From contig NZ_DF977001.1 of NCBI RefSeq assembly GCF_001485475.2, positions 372,001-436,000 on the forward strand: DNA of 64,000 bases, given 5' to 3'. The notes beneath the pieces were generated by a model. The model was not told where the DNA came from. It saw nothing but the letters and a program-made list of their open reading frames with translations, and did no database searches. The translations under genes were made by a program, and so were the position numbers. The stretch comes from Tepidanaerobacter syntrophicus. Its GTDB lineage: Bacteria; Bacillota; Thermosediminibacteria; Thermosediminibacterales; Tepidanaerobacteraceae. Position 1 is the first letter of the stretch; each line of letters opens with the position of its first letter. Below are positions 53,878 to 63,310 of this stretch, in pieces.

Positions 53878-55026
53878 TTAAGCCTGGAAAAATTTCTCGC
53901 CAAACATACTCTTTATCTTCCATATTCTGTAATTTTTTATAAATATCTTAGGAACTCTAGACTTGTCGCTCATTAGCAAAAAATCATAAACAGGCATAAT
54001 TATTTTATCCTTCTGTCTTCCCCACAAAATAGCCTCATCTCCCACATTGACGTTTGGGATGTCAGTAACATCTATCATTGTTTGGTCAGCACATACCCTG
54101 CCAATCACCGGAGCTTTCATGCCCCTTACAAGCACAATTCCTCTATTTGAATAAAGCTTTGTATAACCATCATTATACCCAGCTGCTAGTGTAGCAACAA
54201 TAGTAGTTTTATTAGTAGTATAAGTTCTGTCATAACCTATGCTTACGCCGGGGCCGACCTTCTTTAAAAATATTATATGCGTCTTAAAGTTTTGAGCAAA
54301 TTTAATATCTATTACTTTCTTATCTTCTTCTGAATTATAGACTCCATATATAAGATCGCCGGGTCTTACCATATCAAACTTTTTATAGGTTTCTGGCAGC
54401 GCAGTAATTGCAGCGCTTGATGCACAGTGTTTTATTGGTATATGATAACCACTGGTATCAATGTCATTTAAAACCTTTATAAACAGACTTAACTGGTATT
54501 TCATAAACTCTAGATCATGGGGTGTTGCAAAGTGAGTAAAAATACCTTCCAGCTCTACATTTTTCATCTCGTCGACTTTTGCCACAAAATCAACTGCCTC
54601 TTCCGGGAAAACACCTATTCGACCCATTCCTGTATCGACTTTTAGATGAAGTTTTGCAATTTTGTTAATTTTAGCAGCTTCATCCGATATTCTTTTAACT
54701 GAATCTAGATCGCATACCGTCTGAGTTATGCCATATTCAATAAGTTCCCTTTCCTGCCCTTTCATATTTAAGCACATATTTAAAATAGGCGCTTTTATGC
54801 CCGCCATTCGCAAAAAAATTCCTTCTTCTAGTCTTCCCACTCCAAGATACGATGCACCATTTTCTAAGGCTGTTTGAGAAACTTCTACTATGCCATGAGT
54901 GTAGGCATCGCCCTTTACCACAGCAAGCAGCTTCTTGTCTCTGATGAGTTTTTTTATGCTGCGCACATTTTTCCCTATAATATCTAAATTAATTTCCACA
55001 TAAGTGGGACCGATTGATAAATCCAA
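53878..55026 (-). CDS. alr: Alanine racemase-family PLP enzyme
   Basis: A 382-residue fold-type III racemase. The PLP lysine is in AVVKGDAYTHG, a variant of the usual AVVKANAYGHG; the second catalytic base Tyr is in GYDRTYTTN; GRVCADQTMIDV is well conserved. Alanine racemase makes D-Ala for peptidoglycan, but the changed lysine loop leaves open another amino-acid racemase. Start: TTG at 55026, ten bases after GGAGGT; an in-frame TTG at 55044 is too close to that site. Confidence 0.88.
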   Translation of the reverse strand: MDLSIGPTYVEINLDIIGKNVRSIKKLIRDKKLLAVVKGDAYTHGIVEVSQTALENGASYLGVGRLEEGIFLRMAGIKAPILNMCLNMKGQERELIEYGITQTVCDLDSVKRISDEAAKINKIAKLHLKVDTGMGRIGVFPEEAVDFVAKVDEMKNVELEGIFTHFATPHDLEFMKYQLSLFIKVLNDIDTSGYHIPIKHCASSAAITALPETYKKFDMVRPGDLIYGVYNSEEDKKVIDIKFAQNFKTHIIFLKKVGPGVSIGYDRTYTTNKTTIVATLAAGYNDGYTKLYSNRGIVLVRGMKAPVIGRVCADQTMIDVTDIPNVNVGDEAILWGRQKDKIIMPVYDFLLMSDKSRVPKIFIKNYRIWKIKSMFGEKFFQA

Positions 55027-55188
55027 TATACTTACTACCTCCAACTAAGATTTATATTAATTATAGCACACTTTGCAAAAGGGCTCATAAAACCTGTTGT
55101 TTTCAGCGCCATAAACAGTATAAAAGAAATCCTTATTGTGATATAATGTTTTCAAAGTAAGTATAGATTTAGGAGATGAAAATGTTTT

Positions 55189-56331
55189 ATGGCTCATTCG
55201 ATGGACTTTAAAATTGGCATTATAGGCGGCGGCCAGCTGGGAAAAATGATGGCTCAGGAGGCAAAGAAATTTAATTTTACTGTGAATATATTAGACCCCA
55301 CCCCGGGATGCCCTGCCTCTTCAGTGGTAGATCATCAAATCGTAGGTGGGTTTTATGATGACGATAAAATACGCGAACTTGTAAAATGTAGTGACATTAC
55401 AACTTTCGAAATAGAACATATCAATACTCAGGTATTAAATGAACTAGTTGCAGAAGGTCATACTATATTGCCTTCTCCAAAGGTTTTGGAAATAATACAA
55501 GATAAATCAAAACAAAAGCGTATGCTAAATAAAAATGGCATACCTACTGCCCGATGGGTAATGCTGAATGATGATTTTGTGGAAACCATAAATGACTTCG
55601 GATTTCCTGCAATGCAAAAAGCATGCAAGGGCGGCTACGACGGACGGGGCGTATGTGTTGTCGAGAAACCGGAGGATTTAGAGAATTCATCAATGGGAGA
55701 ATCTTTTCTAGAAGAGCTTGTACCAATCGAAAAAGAGCTTGCGGTTATGGTTTCAAGGAGCACAAAAAAAGAAATAAAGTGTTATCCTGTTGTAGAGATG
55801 ACCTTTGACCAGAAGGCAAATATATGTGATAATACCGTGGCTCCCGCACGTGTAGAAGAGTCAATAAAAAACAGGGCTTTAGAGCTTGCCGTAAGATGTG
55901 TCGAGGCTCTGGGCGGCGTTGGTATCTTTGGTGTAGAAATGTTTCTGACATCGGATAAAGAAGTCCTTGTAAATGAAATTGCTCCACGGCCTCACAATTC
56001 CGGACATTATACAATTGAAGCATGCATAACATCTCAATTTGAACAGCATCTAAGGGCAATTACCGGCTTGCCTTTAGGTTCCACTGAACTTATAATACCT
56101 GCTGTAATGGTTAATCTTTTAGGCGCTGAAGGCTATCAAGGCAAACCCTGTTTTGAGGGAGTGGAAGATATACTGCGCATCCCCGGCGTAAACCTTCATA
56201 TATATGGCAAAAAAGAAACCAGGCCTTATAGAAAAATGGGACATATAACAATAGTTGATAAAGATTTAAACAGGGCTTTAGAAAAAGCCGAGACAGTAAG
56301 AAAGACTATAAAAGTTATTTCGGAGGGATAA
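55189..56331 (+). CDS. purK: N5-carboxyaminoimidazole ribonucleotide synthase PurK
   Basis: A 380-residue ATP-grasp enzyme that carboxylates AIR with bicarbonate in purine synthesis. [18 protein letters not shown] start, [16 protein letters not shown] (ATP loop) and [18 protein letters not shown] (metal site) are diagnostic. ATG lies 13 bases after TTAGGAGATG; another ATG nearer to it is out of frame. Followed directly by purE. Confidence 0.96.
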   Translation: MAHSMDFKIGIIGGGQLGKMMAQEAKKFNFTVNILDPTPGCPASSVVDHQIVGGFYDDDKIRELVKCSDITTFEIEHINTQVLNELVAEGHTILPSPKVLEIIQDKSKQKRMLNKNGIPTARWVMLNDDFVETINDFGFPAMQKACKGGYDGRGVCVVEKPEDLENSSMGESFLEELVPIEKELAVMVSRSTKKEIKCYPVVEMTFDQKANICDNTVAPARVEESIKNRALELAVRCVEALGGVGIFGVEMFLTSDKEVLVNEIAPRPHNSGHYTIEACITSQFEQHLRAITGLPLGSTELIIPAVMVNLLGAEGYQGKPCFEGVEDILRIPGVNLHIYGKKETRPYRKMGHITIVDKDLNRALEKAETVRKTIKVISEG

Positions 56332-56332
56332 A

Positions 56333-56863
56333 ATGAGTAGTGATAAAGCTTTGGTAGGCATAATTATGGGAAGTGATTCCGATCTTATTGTAATGAAAGA
56401 AGCAGCTAAAGTGCTGGAAGAGTTTAACATAAACTATGAAATGACCATTGTATCCGCTCATCGGACTCCTCAAAGAATGTTTGACTATGCAAGATACGCA
56501 GAATCTCAGGGACTTGAAGTTATTATAGCCGGCGCAGGAGGCGCTGCTCATCTTCCAGGAATGGTAGCGGCTATTACTCCTCTTCCGGTAATTGGTGTTC
56601 CTGTTAAAACATCAACCTTAAATGGGCTGGATTCGCTTTTTTCAATTGTGCAAATGCCTGCAGGAGTGCCAGTAGCCACCGTGGCTATAAACAACGCCGC
56701 AAATGCAGGATTGCTTGCCGCTCAAATACTCGGAATTAAATATCCTGTAATAAGGGACGCAGTAAAAAAATATAAAGAAAATATGAAGGCCGATGTGTGT
56801 GCTAAGGCTGAAAAGCTAGAGGCTATCGGATATAAAAGTTACTTATCTGACAGTGAAAAATAA
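56333..56863 (+). CDS. purE: N5-carboxyaminoimidazole ribonucleotide mutase PurE
   Basis: A 176-residue class I PurE that converts N5-CAIR to [14 protein letters not shown] near the start, SAHRTPQRM (catalytic His) and [11 protein letters not shown] are conserved. ATG begins one base after the purK stop with CGGAGGG inside purK. No other pur genes follow; a terminator ends the pair. Confidence 0.97.
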   Translation: MSSDKALVGIIMGSDSDLIVMKEAAKVLEEFNINYEMTIVSAHRTPQRMFDYARYAESQGLEVIIAGAGGAAHLPGMVAAITPLPVIGVPVKTSTLNGLDSLFSIVQMPAGVPVATVAINNAANAGLLAAQILGIKYPVIRDAVKKYKENMKADVCAKAEKLEAIGYKSYLSDSEK

Positions 56864-56877
56864 TTATATTAAACAAC

Positions 56878-56911
56878 AAAAATAGGCGCAGCATTTAAAG
56901 CGCCTATTTTT
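56878..56911 (+). terminator. Terminator of purKE
   Basis: AAAAATAGGCGC and GCGCCTATTTTT form a perfect 12-bp stem with a T-run. The A-run on the left may also serve the convergent activase gene. Confidence 0.85.
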
Positions 56912-56933
56912 AATCAAACTGAAGTTATATAAA

Positions 56934-57896
56934 TTACGCCACACCATCATCGACAATTTTCCACTTGTTACATCTATCACCCCAGCGGGCTATTACTTTG
57001 CCTTCCATCTTTATGTTGACAACTTCGCAGTGGTTCGGACATCCGCTGCATTCAAAACTATCCGCTGCAAAATGCATATCCGACAGACCAAACCCTTTAA
57101 ATTTTGTTTTAGATATTTTAGCATGTTTTGCAAGCAGTGCTGCCCCTATGGCCCCCATTACGTCATGGTATTTTGGCACATAAACTTCCTCGCCAAGGGC
57201 TTCTTCAAATGCCGCTTTCATACCGGCATTAGCTGCTACGCCGCCTTGAAATACTATGCGAGGCCGAATTTCTTTGCCCTTTGCAATATTGTTTAAATAA
57301 TTTCTTACAAGAGCTTCGCACAATCCACGGATAATATCCTGGGTTTTATAGCCTAATTGCTGTTTATGAACCATATCTGATTCAGCAAAAACAGCACATC
57401 TGCCTGCTATTCGGACAGGATTTTTTGACTCTAGCGCATAATTTCCAAACTCTTCAATAGGTATATTTAAGCGGTTTGCCTGCTGGTCAAGAAAAGAACC
57501 TGTTCCTGCAGCGCATACTGTATTCATCGCAAAATCAGTTACAACACCGTCTCTAAGTATTATAATTTTAGAGTCCTGACCGCCAATTTCAAGCACTGTT
57601 TGAACATCCGGAACTTCTCTTAAAGCTGCTACAGCATGGGCAGTTATCTCATTTTTTATTATATCAGCACCGACAATCACCCCTGCAAGTTGGCGGCCGC
57701 TGCCAGTTGTTCCTACACCTCTTACATCCCATTTTCCCTTATTCCTAAAGGAAAGCTGCCTCATTCCTTCCTGAACAGCCTTGATAGGGTTGCCTTGTGT
57801 CCTTATATAAATTGACTCTTCTACAACTTCGTCTTCGTTTATCAAAACAAGGTCAGTGCTGACTGAGCCAACATCAACCCCTAAATAATGAGACAT
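56934..57896 (-). CDS. 2-hydroxyacyl-CoA dehydratase activase-type ATPase (BadF/BcrA/HgdC family)
   Basis: A 320-residue member of the ASKHA ATPase family that drives an electron into a dehydratase-type partner at low potential. ATPase motifs VDVGSVSTDLVL (start), LEIGGQDSKII and GGVAANAGM. The [4Fe-4S] ligands shared between two subunits are the Cys in NTVCAAGTGSFLD (about 128) and GRCAVFAES (about 167). An extra C-terminal segment has CSGCPNHC and RCNKW, four more Cys than HgdC. Its ATG overlaps the stop of the upstream dehydratase-family gene by one base. Confidence 0.9.
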   Translation of the reverse strand: MSHYLGVDVGSVSTDLVLINEDEVVEESIYIRTQGNPIKAVQEGMRQLSFRNKGKWDVRGVGTTGSGRQLAGVIVGADIIKNEITAHAVAALREVPDVQTVLEIGGQDSKIIILRDGVVTDFAMNTVCAAGTGSFLDQQANRLNIPIEEFGNYALESKNPVRIAGRCAVFAESDMVHKQQLGYKTQDIIRGLCEALVRNYLNNIAKGKEIRPRIVFQGGVAANAGMKAAFEEALGEEVYVPKYHDVMGAIGAALLAKHAKISKTKFKGFGLSDMHFAADSFECSGCPNHCEVVNIKMEGKVIARWGDRCNKWKIVDDGVA

Positions 57897-59023
57897 CAGC
57901 TCACCTCCTTTGCGATTTTTGATTTTGTCGGAACATATTCCAGCCTTTCTCGTTTCGCCTCAAGCAGATCTACAAATGCTTCCAGTCGAGTTCTAAGACC
58001 TTCTTTCCCTGTTTGTTCATCAAAGTTGATACTAAGAAAACCTAAACCATGTTCTTTACACACTTTTGGGAGGATGCTTTTTGCAACTATTTCAGGTATG
58101 CAGGTAAAAGGCGAAAGCTGAATCACCCCGTCAAAACCTCTTTTCGCAAATATTACAGAATTGCCTACTGATTCCCTGCCGTGGCCGCCGCACATCTCTT
58201 TAAAATAAGGAGCAGCCATTTTTTTAGCGTCTCTGTCGCCTTTAATGTGAAATAAATCTAATACTGCATTTGAAATGGTATATCCGGAAAGAAACATAGA
58301 GCGCTCCACATACACACCTAAATCCCCTAACATCTCCTCGATTTCAAGGTTTGAAGCAGGCTCTAAAAGTACATAAATTTCTCCAACAATACCTATTTTT
58401 ATAGGGTCATAATCTTTCTTCTCAATTAAATCGAAAAGGCGCTCCGATTCATGTTCTATTTCAACTAGCTCACTATATTTTTCAGCTTTCGCAATCATGT
58501 CAACGCATTTCTTGTATGTTTGGGTAGTTTCACCTTTTTTTACTTCTAATGGCCTTACTTTATGCGATAACTTTTCAATCTTATCAAGTAAGACTAATTC
58601 TTTCCATACAAAGCGTCCTATAGTTGCATAATCTTTTATGCTCAGCTTTACATTTATTAATTTTTTTATACTTTCAATTAGATCTTTCAGGTGCCTGCCG
58701 GGCGGTTCAAGGGTAATCATTTCAAATTCATAACCTAAATCTTTTAATATCTTCTCATGAAGAGTGGTATATAAGCCTGCTCTGCATGGCCCGACGCCGC
58801 CTGAGGATACAAGGGTGTTAGCCCCCTTTTCCAAAACTTGAACATACGTTCCTAAGACTATTTTAAATGGATAACATGCAAACTCAGGTGCATACTTCGT
58901 GCCATAGCTGATTGTTTCTTCTGTAGGTCTTGGAGGAACAATCACATCATTTCCGAATGCCTTAAGCAGTTTTTCAAATGGTATATAGGATGTTCCCATG
59001 CATGGAAACGAAACTTTTCTCAT
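57896..59023 (-). CDS. 2-hydroxyacyl-CoA dehydratase (HgdB)-family protein, activase-linked
   Basis: A 375-residue protein of the 2-hydroxyglutaryl-CoA dehydratase D-component superfamily. FPCMGTSYIPFEKLL and FACYPFKIVLGTYV carry Cys where dehydratases bind a [4Fe-4S] cluster, and VSSGGVGPCRAGLY a third. The C-terminus INFDEQTGKEGLRTRLEAFVD is shared with the next gene upstream. No CoA-ester substrate can be deduced. It may be a double-cubane-cluster-like redox protein instead of a true dehydratase. Confidence 0.85.
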   Translation of the reverse strand: MRKVSFPCMGTSYIPFEKLLKAFGNDVIVPPRPTEETISYGTKYAPEFACYPFKIVLGTYVQVLEKGANTLVSSGGVGPCRAGLYTTLHEKILKDLGYEFEMITLEPPGRHLKDLIESIKKLINVKLSIKDYATIGRFVWKELVLLDKIEKLSHKVRPLEVKKGETTQTYKKCVDMIAKAEKYSELVEIEHESERLFDLIEKKDYDPIKIGIVGEIYVLLEPASNLEIEEMLGDLGVYVERSMFLSGYTISNAVLDLFHIKGDRDAKKMAAPYFKEMCGGHGRESVGNSVIFAKRGFDGVIQLSPFTCIPEIVAKSILPKVCKEHGLGFLSINFDEQTGKEGLRTRLEAFVDLLEAKRERLEYVPTKSKIAKEVS

Positions 59024-59979
59024 ACCATTACCGCCTCTTTCTTTTCTTTCTTTATCTTTAGCATATCTACGAAAGCCTCCAGTCTGGTATTTAGACCTTC
59101 TTGGCCGCTTTGCTCGTCGAGAGTAATGGTAAGATATGGCATTTGGTATTTTTTAGCATCTATCTCCATCATTTTGTCAACTATAAAATCGGGGCCACAT
59201 CCGAAAGCTGTAACATGTATTACTCCGTCTACAGTTTTATTTTCAAAAAAATAGTATGCAGATCTTATTACCTCATTGCTAAATGTCCAAAAAAGTGTTT
59301 TTTTGAGTTTGCCGGCTTGTTTTTGCTTGTCCTTTTTACTTAGCATTTCAGGTGTTACCACGTAAACGCCCATATTTATCAACTTTTTTATAAGATCAAG
59401 ACTTAAATAAGAATCATACAGCATATAGGGGTAGCCCACAACAGCAAGGTGTATAGGATTACTTCTTTTTTGAGCTACAATTCCAAGGGGCGGTATACCG
59501 CCTTGTAAAAACTGATAAGTATAGTTTTTAAAACTTGACAAAGCTTTTAAATAAGCTGCATAAGTCTTTAAAAATCCTTTTTTAAATTTTCGTCCCACTT
59601 TCATGCACAGCTTCAGTAAGTCAACTCTTCCTCCCGGTATATCTACTCTTACTTCAAACATATTCTTAAAGTCTGAAATAGAACATGCGATCATGTCCGG
59701 AAGTCCTAGAAATTTGGGGCAGAAAGTAGATTCTTTTTTAATTCTCACAAGCCGCGGGACTAATACATAATCAACCCTGTCTTTTAGATTACGCACATGT
59801 CCATGAAATAATTTAATCGGGACACAGGCATCTGAGATTGCATCCTCTACGCCTAAATCCATAATCTCTTTCGTGGTTTCATCTGACACTACTACCTCAA
59901 AACCAAGCTTTTCAAAAAAGGTTTTTGCAAATGGATAGTAAGCATAATAAGCCAGCGCCCGAGGTACACCTATCTTCAT
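59020..59979 (-). CDS. DUF2229/2-hydroxyacyl-CoA dehydratase-family protein
   Basis: A 319-residue protein with the DUF2229 (CoA enzyme activase uncharacterised) opening KIGVPRALAYYAYYPFAKTF and Cys in DACVPIKLFHGHV, STFCPKFLGLPD and TAFGCGPDF. The end (LDEQSGQEGLNTRLEAFVDM) parallels the previous protein, so the two are distant paralogues. ATGA overlap with it. First gene of a three-gene operon with the activase. Confidence 0.85.
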   Translation of the reverse strand: MKIGVPRALAYYAYYPFAKTFFEKLGFEVVVSDETTKEIMDLGVEDAISDACVPIKLFHGHVRNLKDRVDYVLVPRLVRIKKESTFCPKFLGLPDMIACSISDFKNMFEVRVDIPGGRVDLLKLCMKVGRKFKKGFLKTYAAYLKALSSFKNYTYQFLQGGIPPLGIVAQKRSNPIHLAVVGYPYMLYDSYLSLDLIKKLINMGVYVVTPEMLSKKDKQKQAGKLKKTLFWTFSNEVIRSAYYFFENKTVDGVIHVTAFGCGPDFIVDKMMEIDAKKYQMPYLTITLDEQSGQEGLNTRLEAFVDMLKIKKEKKEAVMV

Positions 59980-60054
59980 CGTTATCTCTCCTCTGATTCA
60001 AACCCTTTAACACGCAGAGACATCGAAACAAAATTTATTTCTATTTCAGTAGCT

Positions 60055-61449
60055 TTATTTATTTTTTAAGTAATTATCTATAGACTGTGCCGCTTTTTTT
60101 CCGGCTCCCATTGCAAGTATTACAGTTGCGGAACCTGTTACAATATCTCCGCCAGCCCAAACTCCTTCTTTTGAAGTTCTTCCATCTTCATCTGTTGCAA
60201 TATATCCATATTTATTAAGATCAAGGCCTTGGGTTGCTTGGATTAAAAGGGGATTTGGTCCGGTTCCTATAGCAATAACTACTGTATCCATATCTAACGT
60301 AAACTCAGATCCTTTAATCGGAACTGGTCTGCGTCTTCCAGAAGCATCAGGCTCGCCCAGCTCCATTTGGATACATTCAACACCTTTTACCCAGCCCTTT
60401 TCATCGCCGATTATGCGTATCGGGTTTGTAAGGAATTTAAAAATAATGCCTTCTTCCTTTGCGTGTTCAAATTCTTCCTTCCTAGCCGGCATTTCTGCTT
60501 CTGACCTTCTATAAATAATGTAAACTTCGTCTGCTCCCATTCTTAAAGCAGATCTGGCAGAATCCATTGCTACATTGCCACCGCCTATTACGGCAACTTT
60601 TTTGCCTACTTTTACAGGCGTATCAGTTTCCGGGAATTTATAAGCTTTCATAAGATTAATTCTTGTTAAAAACTCATTGGCCGAATAAACACCTAAGTAA
60701 TTCTCCCCCGGGATACCCATAAATTTTGGCAGTCCTGCTCCTGTTCCTATAAACACAGCTTCGTATCCTTTTTCAAAAAGATCATCCACTGTCAGAACTT
60801 TGCCCATTACCATATCTGTTTCAACTTTTACGCCAAGTTCCTTTAAGAAATTCACTTCTTGTTTTACAATTTCTTTAGGAAGACGGAATTCGGGTATGCC
60901 GTAAATCAAAACTCCTCCGGCTTCATGGAAAGCTTCGAACACCGTAACATCATAACCTAGTTTTGCAAGATCTCCCGCACAGGTAAGGCCTGCAGGGCCT
61001 GAGCCTATTATGGCAACTTTTTTGCCGATGGGATTAGGCTTTTCTGGAATTTTTACTCCTTTTTCCCTTTCCCAATCAGCGGCAAACCTTTCTAGTCTTC
61101 CTATTCCTACCGGATCTCCTTTTTTTGTCAAAATGCATTTTTGCTCGCATTGATCCTCTTGAGGACAAACTCTACCACAAATTGCAGGCAGGCTGTTGGT
61201 TTCTTTTATTATGCTTATAGCGCTTTCAAAATCTTTTTCTTTTATGCACTTTATAAATCGCGGTATCTGAACTTGAACAGGGCACCCCTGCATACATGTG
61301 GGATTTTTACAATTTAAGCATCTGGCAGCTTCATTTACTGCATCTTCTTCAGTATAGCCAAGAGCTACCTCGTTGAAGTTTCTGCTCCGAACCTTTGGAT
61401 CTTGAGCCGGCATTGGAGTTTTGACTTTGCTTTTATTTATTGATGGCAT
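60055..61449 (-). CDS. nfnB: NADH-dependent ferredoxin:NADP+ oxidoreductase, large subunit (NfnB)
   Basis: A 464-residue flavoprotein related to GltD. N-terminal Cys set for two [4Fe-4S] clusters (CLNCKNPTCMQGCP and CGRVCPQEDQCEQKC), FAD motif GSGPAGLTCAG, NADPH motif GGGNVAMDSA and second FAD block EGVWAGGDIVTGSAT. Paired with the FNR-like subunit it forms the electron-bifurcating NfnAB transhydrogenase (NADPH made from NADH and reduced ferredoxin). GltD-type glutamate synthase subunit is the alternative, but no gltB is present. ATG at 61449 with AGAGGTGG upstream. Confidence 0.9.
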   Translation of the reverse strand: MPSINKSKVKTPMPAQDPKVRSRNFNEVALGYTEEDAVNEAARCLNCKNPTCMQGCPVQVQIPRFIKCIKEKDFESAISIIKETNSLPAICGRVCPQEDQCEQKCILTKKGDPVGIGRLERFAADWEREKGVKIPEKPNPIGKKVAIIGSGPAGLTCAGDLAKLGYDVTVFEAFHEAGGVLIYGIPEFRLPKEIVKQEVNFLKELGVKVETDMVMGKVLTVDDLFEKGYEAVFIGTGAGLPKFMGIPGENYLGVYSANEFLTRINLMKAYKFPETDTPVKVGKKVAVIGGGNVAMDSARSALRMGADEVYIIYRRSEAEMPARKEEFEHAKEEGIIFKFLTNPIRIIGDEKGWVKGVECIQMELGEPDASGRRRPVPIKGSEFTLDMDTVVIAIGTGPNPLLIQATQGLDLNKYGYIATDEDGRTSKEGVWAGGDIVTGSATVILAMGAGKKAAQSIDNYLKNK

Positions 61450-62285
61450 CGGCACCCACCTCTTTCTTTTTCATACTTTTCAAGGGCTATTTTTTCTTCA
61501 GTTGCATATGTTTGCAACCGCTTCATAAGCTCATCAAAGTCTACTTGAGTTCCGTCAAAAGCAGGGCCATCTACACATACGAACTTAGTTTCGCCGCCCA
61601 CTGTCACTCTGCAGCAGCCGCACATTCCTGTCCCATCTACCATTATCGGATTTAGGCTTACCATTACCGGTATGTTGTAAGGTTTTATAATCTCAGTTCC
61701 AATTTTCATAAGTATTGCAGGGCCTATTATGATTATCTCATCAAATTTTTCGCCCTTCTCCAGCAGTTCTTTAAGTACTACAGTTACAAAGCCATGGCGG
61801 CCTTTAGAACCATCATCTGTACAAATATATGTTTCATCGCTTACTGCCTTTATTTCGTCTTCCATTATAAGCATATCAGCGGTTTTTGCGCCTATAATGC
61901 TTATTACCTCGACTCCTTGTTCATGAAGCATCTTAAGCTTTGGATAAAGCGGCGCAACTCCTAATCCTCCGCCAATTCCAAGCACTCTCTTGTGATTCGG
62001 AAACTCCACTGCCTTTCCCAGAGGACCCACAAAATCAGCAAGAAAGTCTCCTTCTTTAAGAGTGCCAAGCTCCTTTGTTGTCTTGCCAACCTCTTGGAAC
62101 ACAACTCTTACTGTGCCGGCTTTTGCATCATAATCCGCTATAGTCAGAGGAATTCTTTCTCCTCCCTCTTTGATTCTTAAAATGACAAATTGCCCCGGCT
62201 TGGCTTTTTGCGCGATTAGCGGCGCATCTACAATAAATTGCTTAATAGATGGTGCAAGATCTTCTCTAGATAATATTTTGAACAT
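61437..62285 (-). CDS. nfnA: NADH-dependent ferredoxin:NADP+ oxidoreductase, small subunit (NfnA)
   Basis: A 282-residue FNR-like FAD protein also known as sulfide dehydrogenase subunit. FAD/NAD domains with GGGLGVAPLYPKLK, and a C-terminal [2Fe-2S] set in GTGMCGCCRVTVGG plus a Cys in FVCVDGPAF. ATG follows AGGAGG. Overlaps nfnB by 13 bp, so both are made together. Confidence 0.92.
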   Translation of the reverse strand: MFKILSREDLAPSIKQFIVDAPLIAQKAKPGQFVILRIKEGGERIPLTIADYDAKAGTVRVVFQEVGKTTKELGTLKEGDFLADFVGPLGKAVEFPNHKRVLGIGGGLGVAPLYPKLKMLHEQGVEVISIIGAKTADMLIMEDEIKAVSDETYICTDDGSKGRHGFVTVVLKELLEKGEKFDEIIIIGPAILMKIGTEIIKPYNIPVMVSLNPIMVDGTGMCGCCRVTVGGETKFVCVDGPAFDGTQVDFDELMKRLQTYATEEKIALEKYEKERGGCRCHQ

Positions 62286-62296
62286 AATAAGCCTCC

Positions 62297-63142
62297 TTAA
62301 ATTTTTTGATTTATTTTTCTCGGATCTTGAGTAAAATAAAGGCGTTTAGCAATTACTTCAACGCTTAGAACGTTCAGACCTGTCATGTGTTCAATAATTT
62401 CTCTTACTCTTTTTTGCACTTTACGGAGCACTTCTTGCATATCACTGCCATATTCAATAGACAGCTCAAGTTTTAGTTTTATTCCCTCGCTGTTGTTTTC
62501 TATGAAAACCTTTCCTCCACTGCCAATACCACAAACCTGCTGAGCTGTATATAGTGCAATTTGACTTATTGTTGTATCGCCTATGGTATACTTTCCCATG
62601 TAACTATAAGTAGGTCTAACGACAGATTTTTCCTCCAGCATTGCAGGCTTGGCCTTTCCCTTTTTTCTAAAAATGCGCAGAGGATCTAAAAGAAAACCGG
62701 AAAAGTCTTTCTTAATTTCAAGGGTTGGCACTGGTATAATGTGTTTACCTGTAGTCTCACGTATTTTGAGAGCTGTGCTTATTTCGCGTTTCGATGAAAC
62801 ATCTTCAATCTTGATGATTCGCTCAGGCAAAGGCAGGTCAAGATTTTTGCATATGACTTCAATCATTGAATAAGAAGTGCCTAATATAAGGATACTTTCA
62901 GGATTTAATTCTGCAATTTTATTTTTTACTTCCTCTGCATGTTCCGGCTCTTGAAATATAGCACACCTGATAGCTCCGATTTTGGTACTCTCTCGCTTCG
63001 CTGAGCGGCCTGCAAGAACTTTGTTCCCTTTTATAAGGATTCCATCATCTATTATGAACTCTATGCCATTTTTTTGAGCGACCCACTGAGCTTTGTGGCT
63101 TTTCCCTGTGCCGCTTCTTCCTACCAAGGCTATGGTGCGCAT
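62297..63142 (-). CDS. P-loop ATPase fused to an Asp23/Gls24-type domain
   Basis: A 281-residue soluble protein with two unlike parts. Residues 1-150 form a P-loop domain (ALVGRSGTGKSHKA at 5-18, then IEFIIDDGILIKG as a possible Walker B). Residues about 180-281 are an Asp23 (alkaline shock protein, DUF322) domain: GDTTISQIALYTAQQVCGI, LELSIEYGSDMQEVLRKVQKRV and IEHMTGLNVLSVEV. ATG at 63142 follows GGAGGT; the upstream extension lacks a ribosome site. It ends 11 bp before nfnA. The role is unknown; Asp23 proteins are tied to envelope stress. Confidence 0.82.
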   Translation of the reverse strand: MRTIALVGRSGTGKSHKAQWVAQKNGIEFIIDDGILIKGNKVLAGRSAKRESTKIGAIRCAIFQEPEHAEEVKNKIAELNPESILILGTSYSMIEVICKNLDLPLPERIIKIEDVSSKREISTALKIRETTGKHIIPVPTLEIKKDFSGFLLDPLRIFRKKGKAKPAMLEEKSVVRPTYSYMGKYTIGDTTISQIALYTAQQVCGIGSGGKVFIENNSEGIKLKLELSIEYGSDMQEVLRKVQKRVREIIEHMTGLNVLSVEVIAKRLYFTQDPRKINQKI

Positions 63143-63242
63143 ATATCTACCTCCACACAATTTACTGTACATTATAACATTTTTTTAAGAAGATTTGTAT
63201 CCATGATAACGATTAAATTCACAAGCTTATCAGCTAAGATAT

Positions 63243-63277
63243 AAATTAAGACCCTAGTCACATAAGGGTCTTAATTT
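63243..63277 (-). terminator. Terminator of the GH18 gene
   Basis: AAATTAAGACCCT and AGGGTCTTAATTT form a perfect 13-bp stem with a 9-nt loop. Confidence 0.75.
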
Positions 63278-63310
63278 GCTACACAATATACAGATAAAGA
63301 CAGATGTATA

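Noticed and set aside
60055-61449. Glutamate synthase small subunit (GltD)
   Set aside because: Sequence type is shared, but there is no gltB and the gene overlaps an FNR-like subunit, the NfnAB arrangement.
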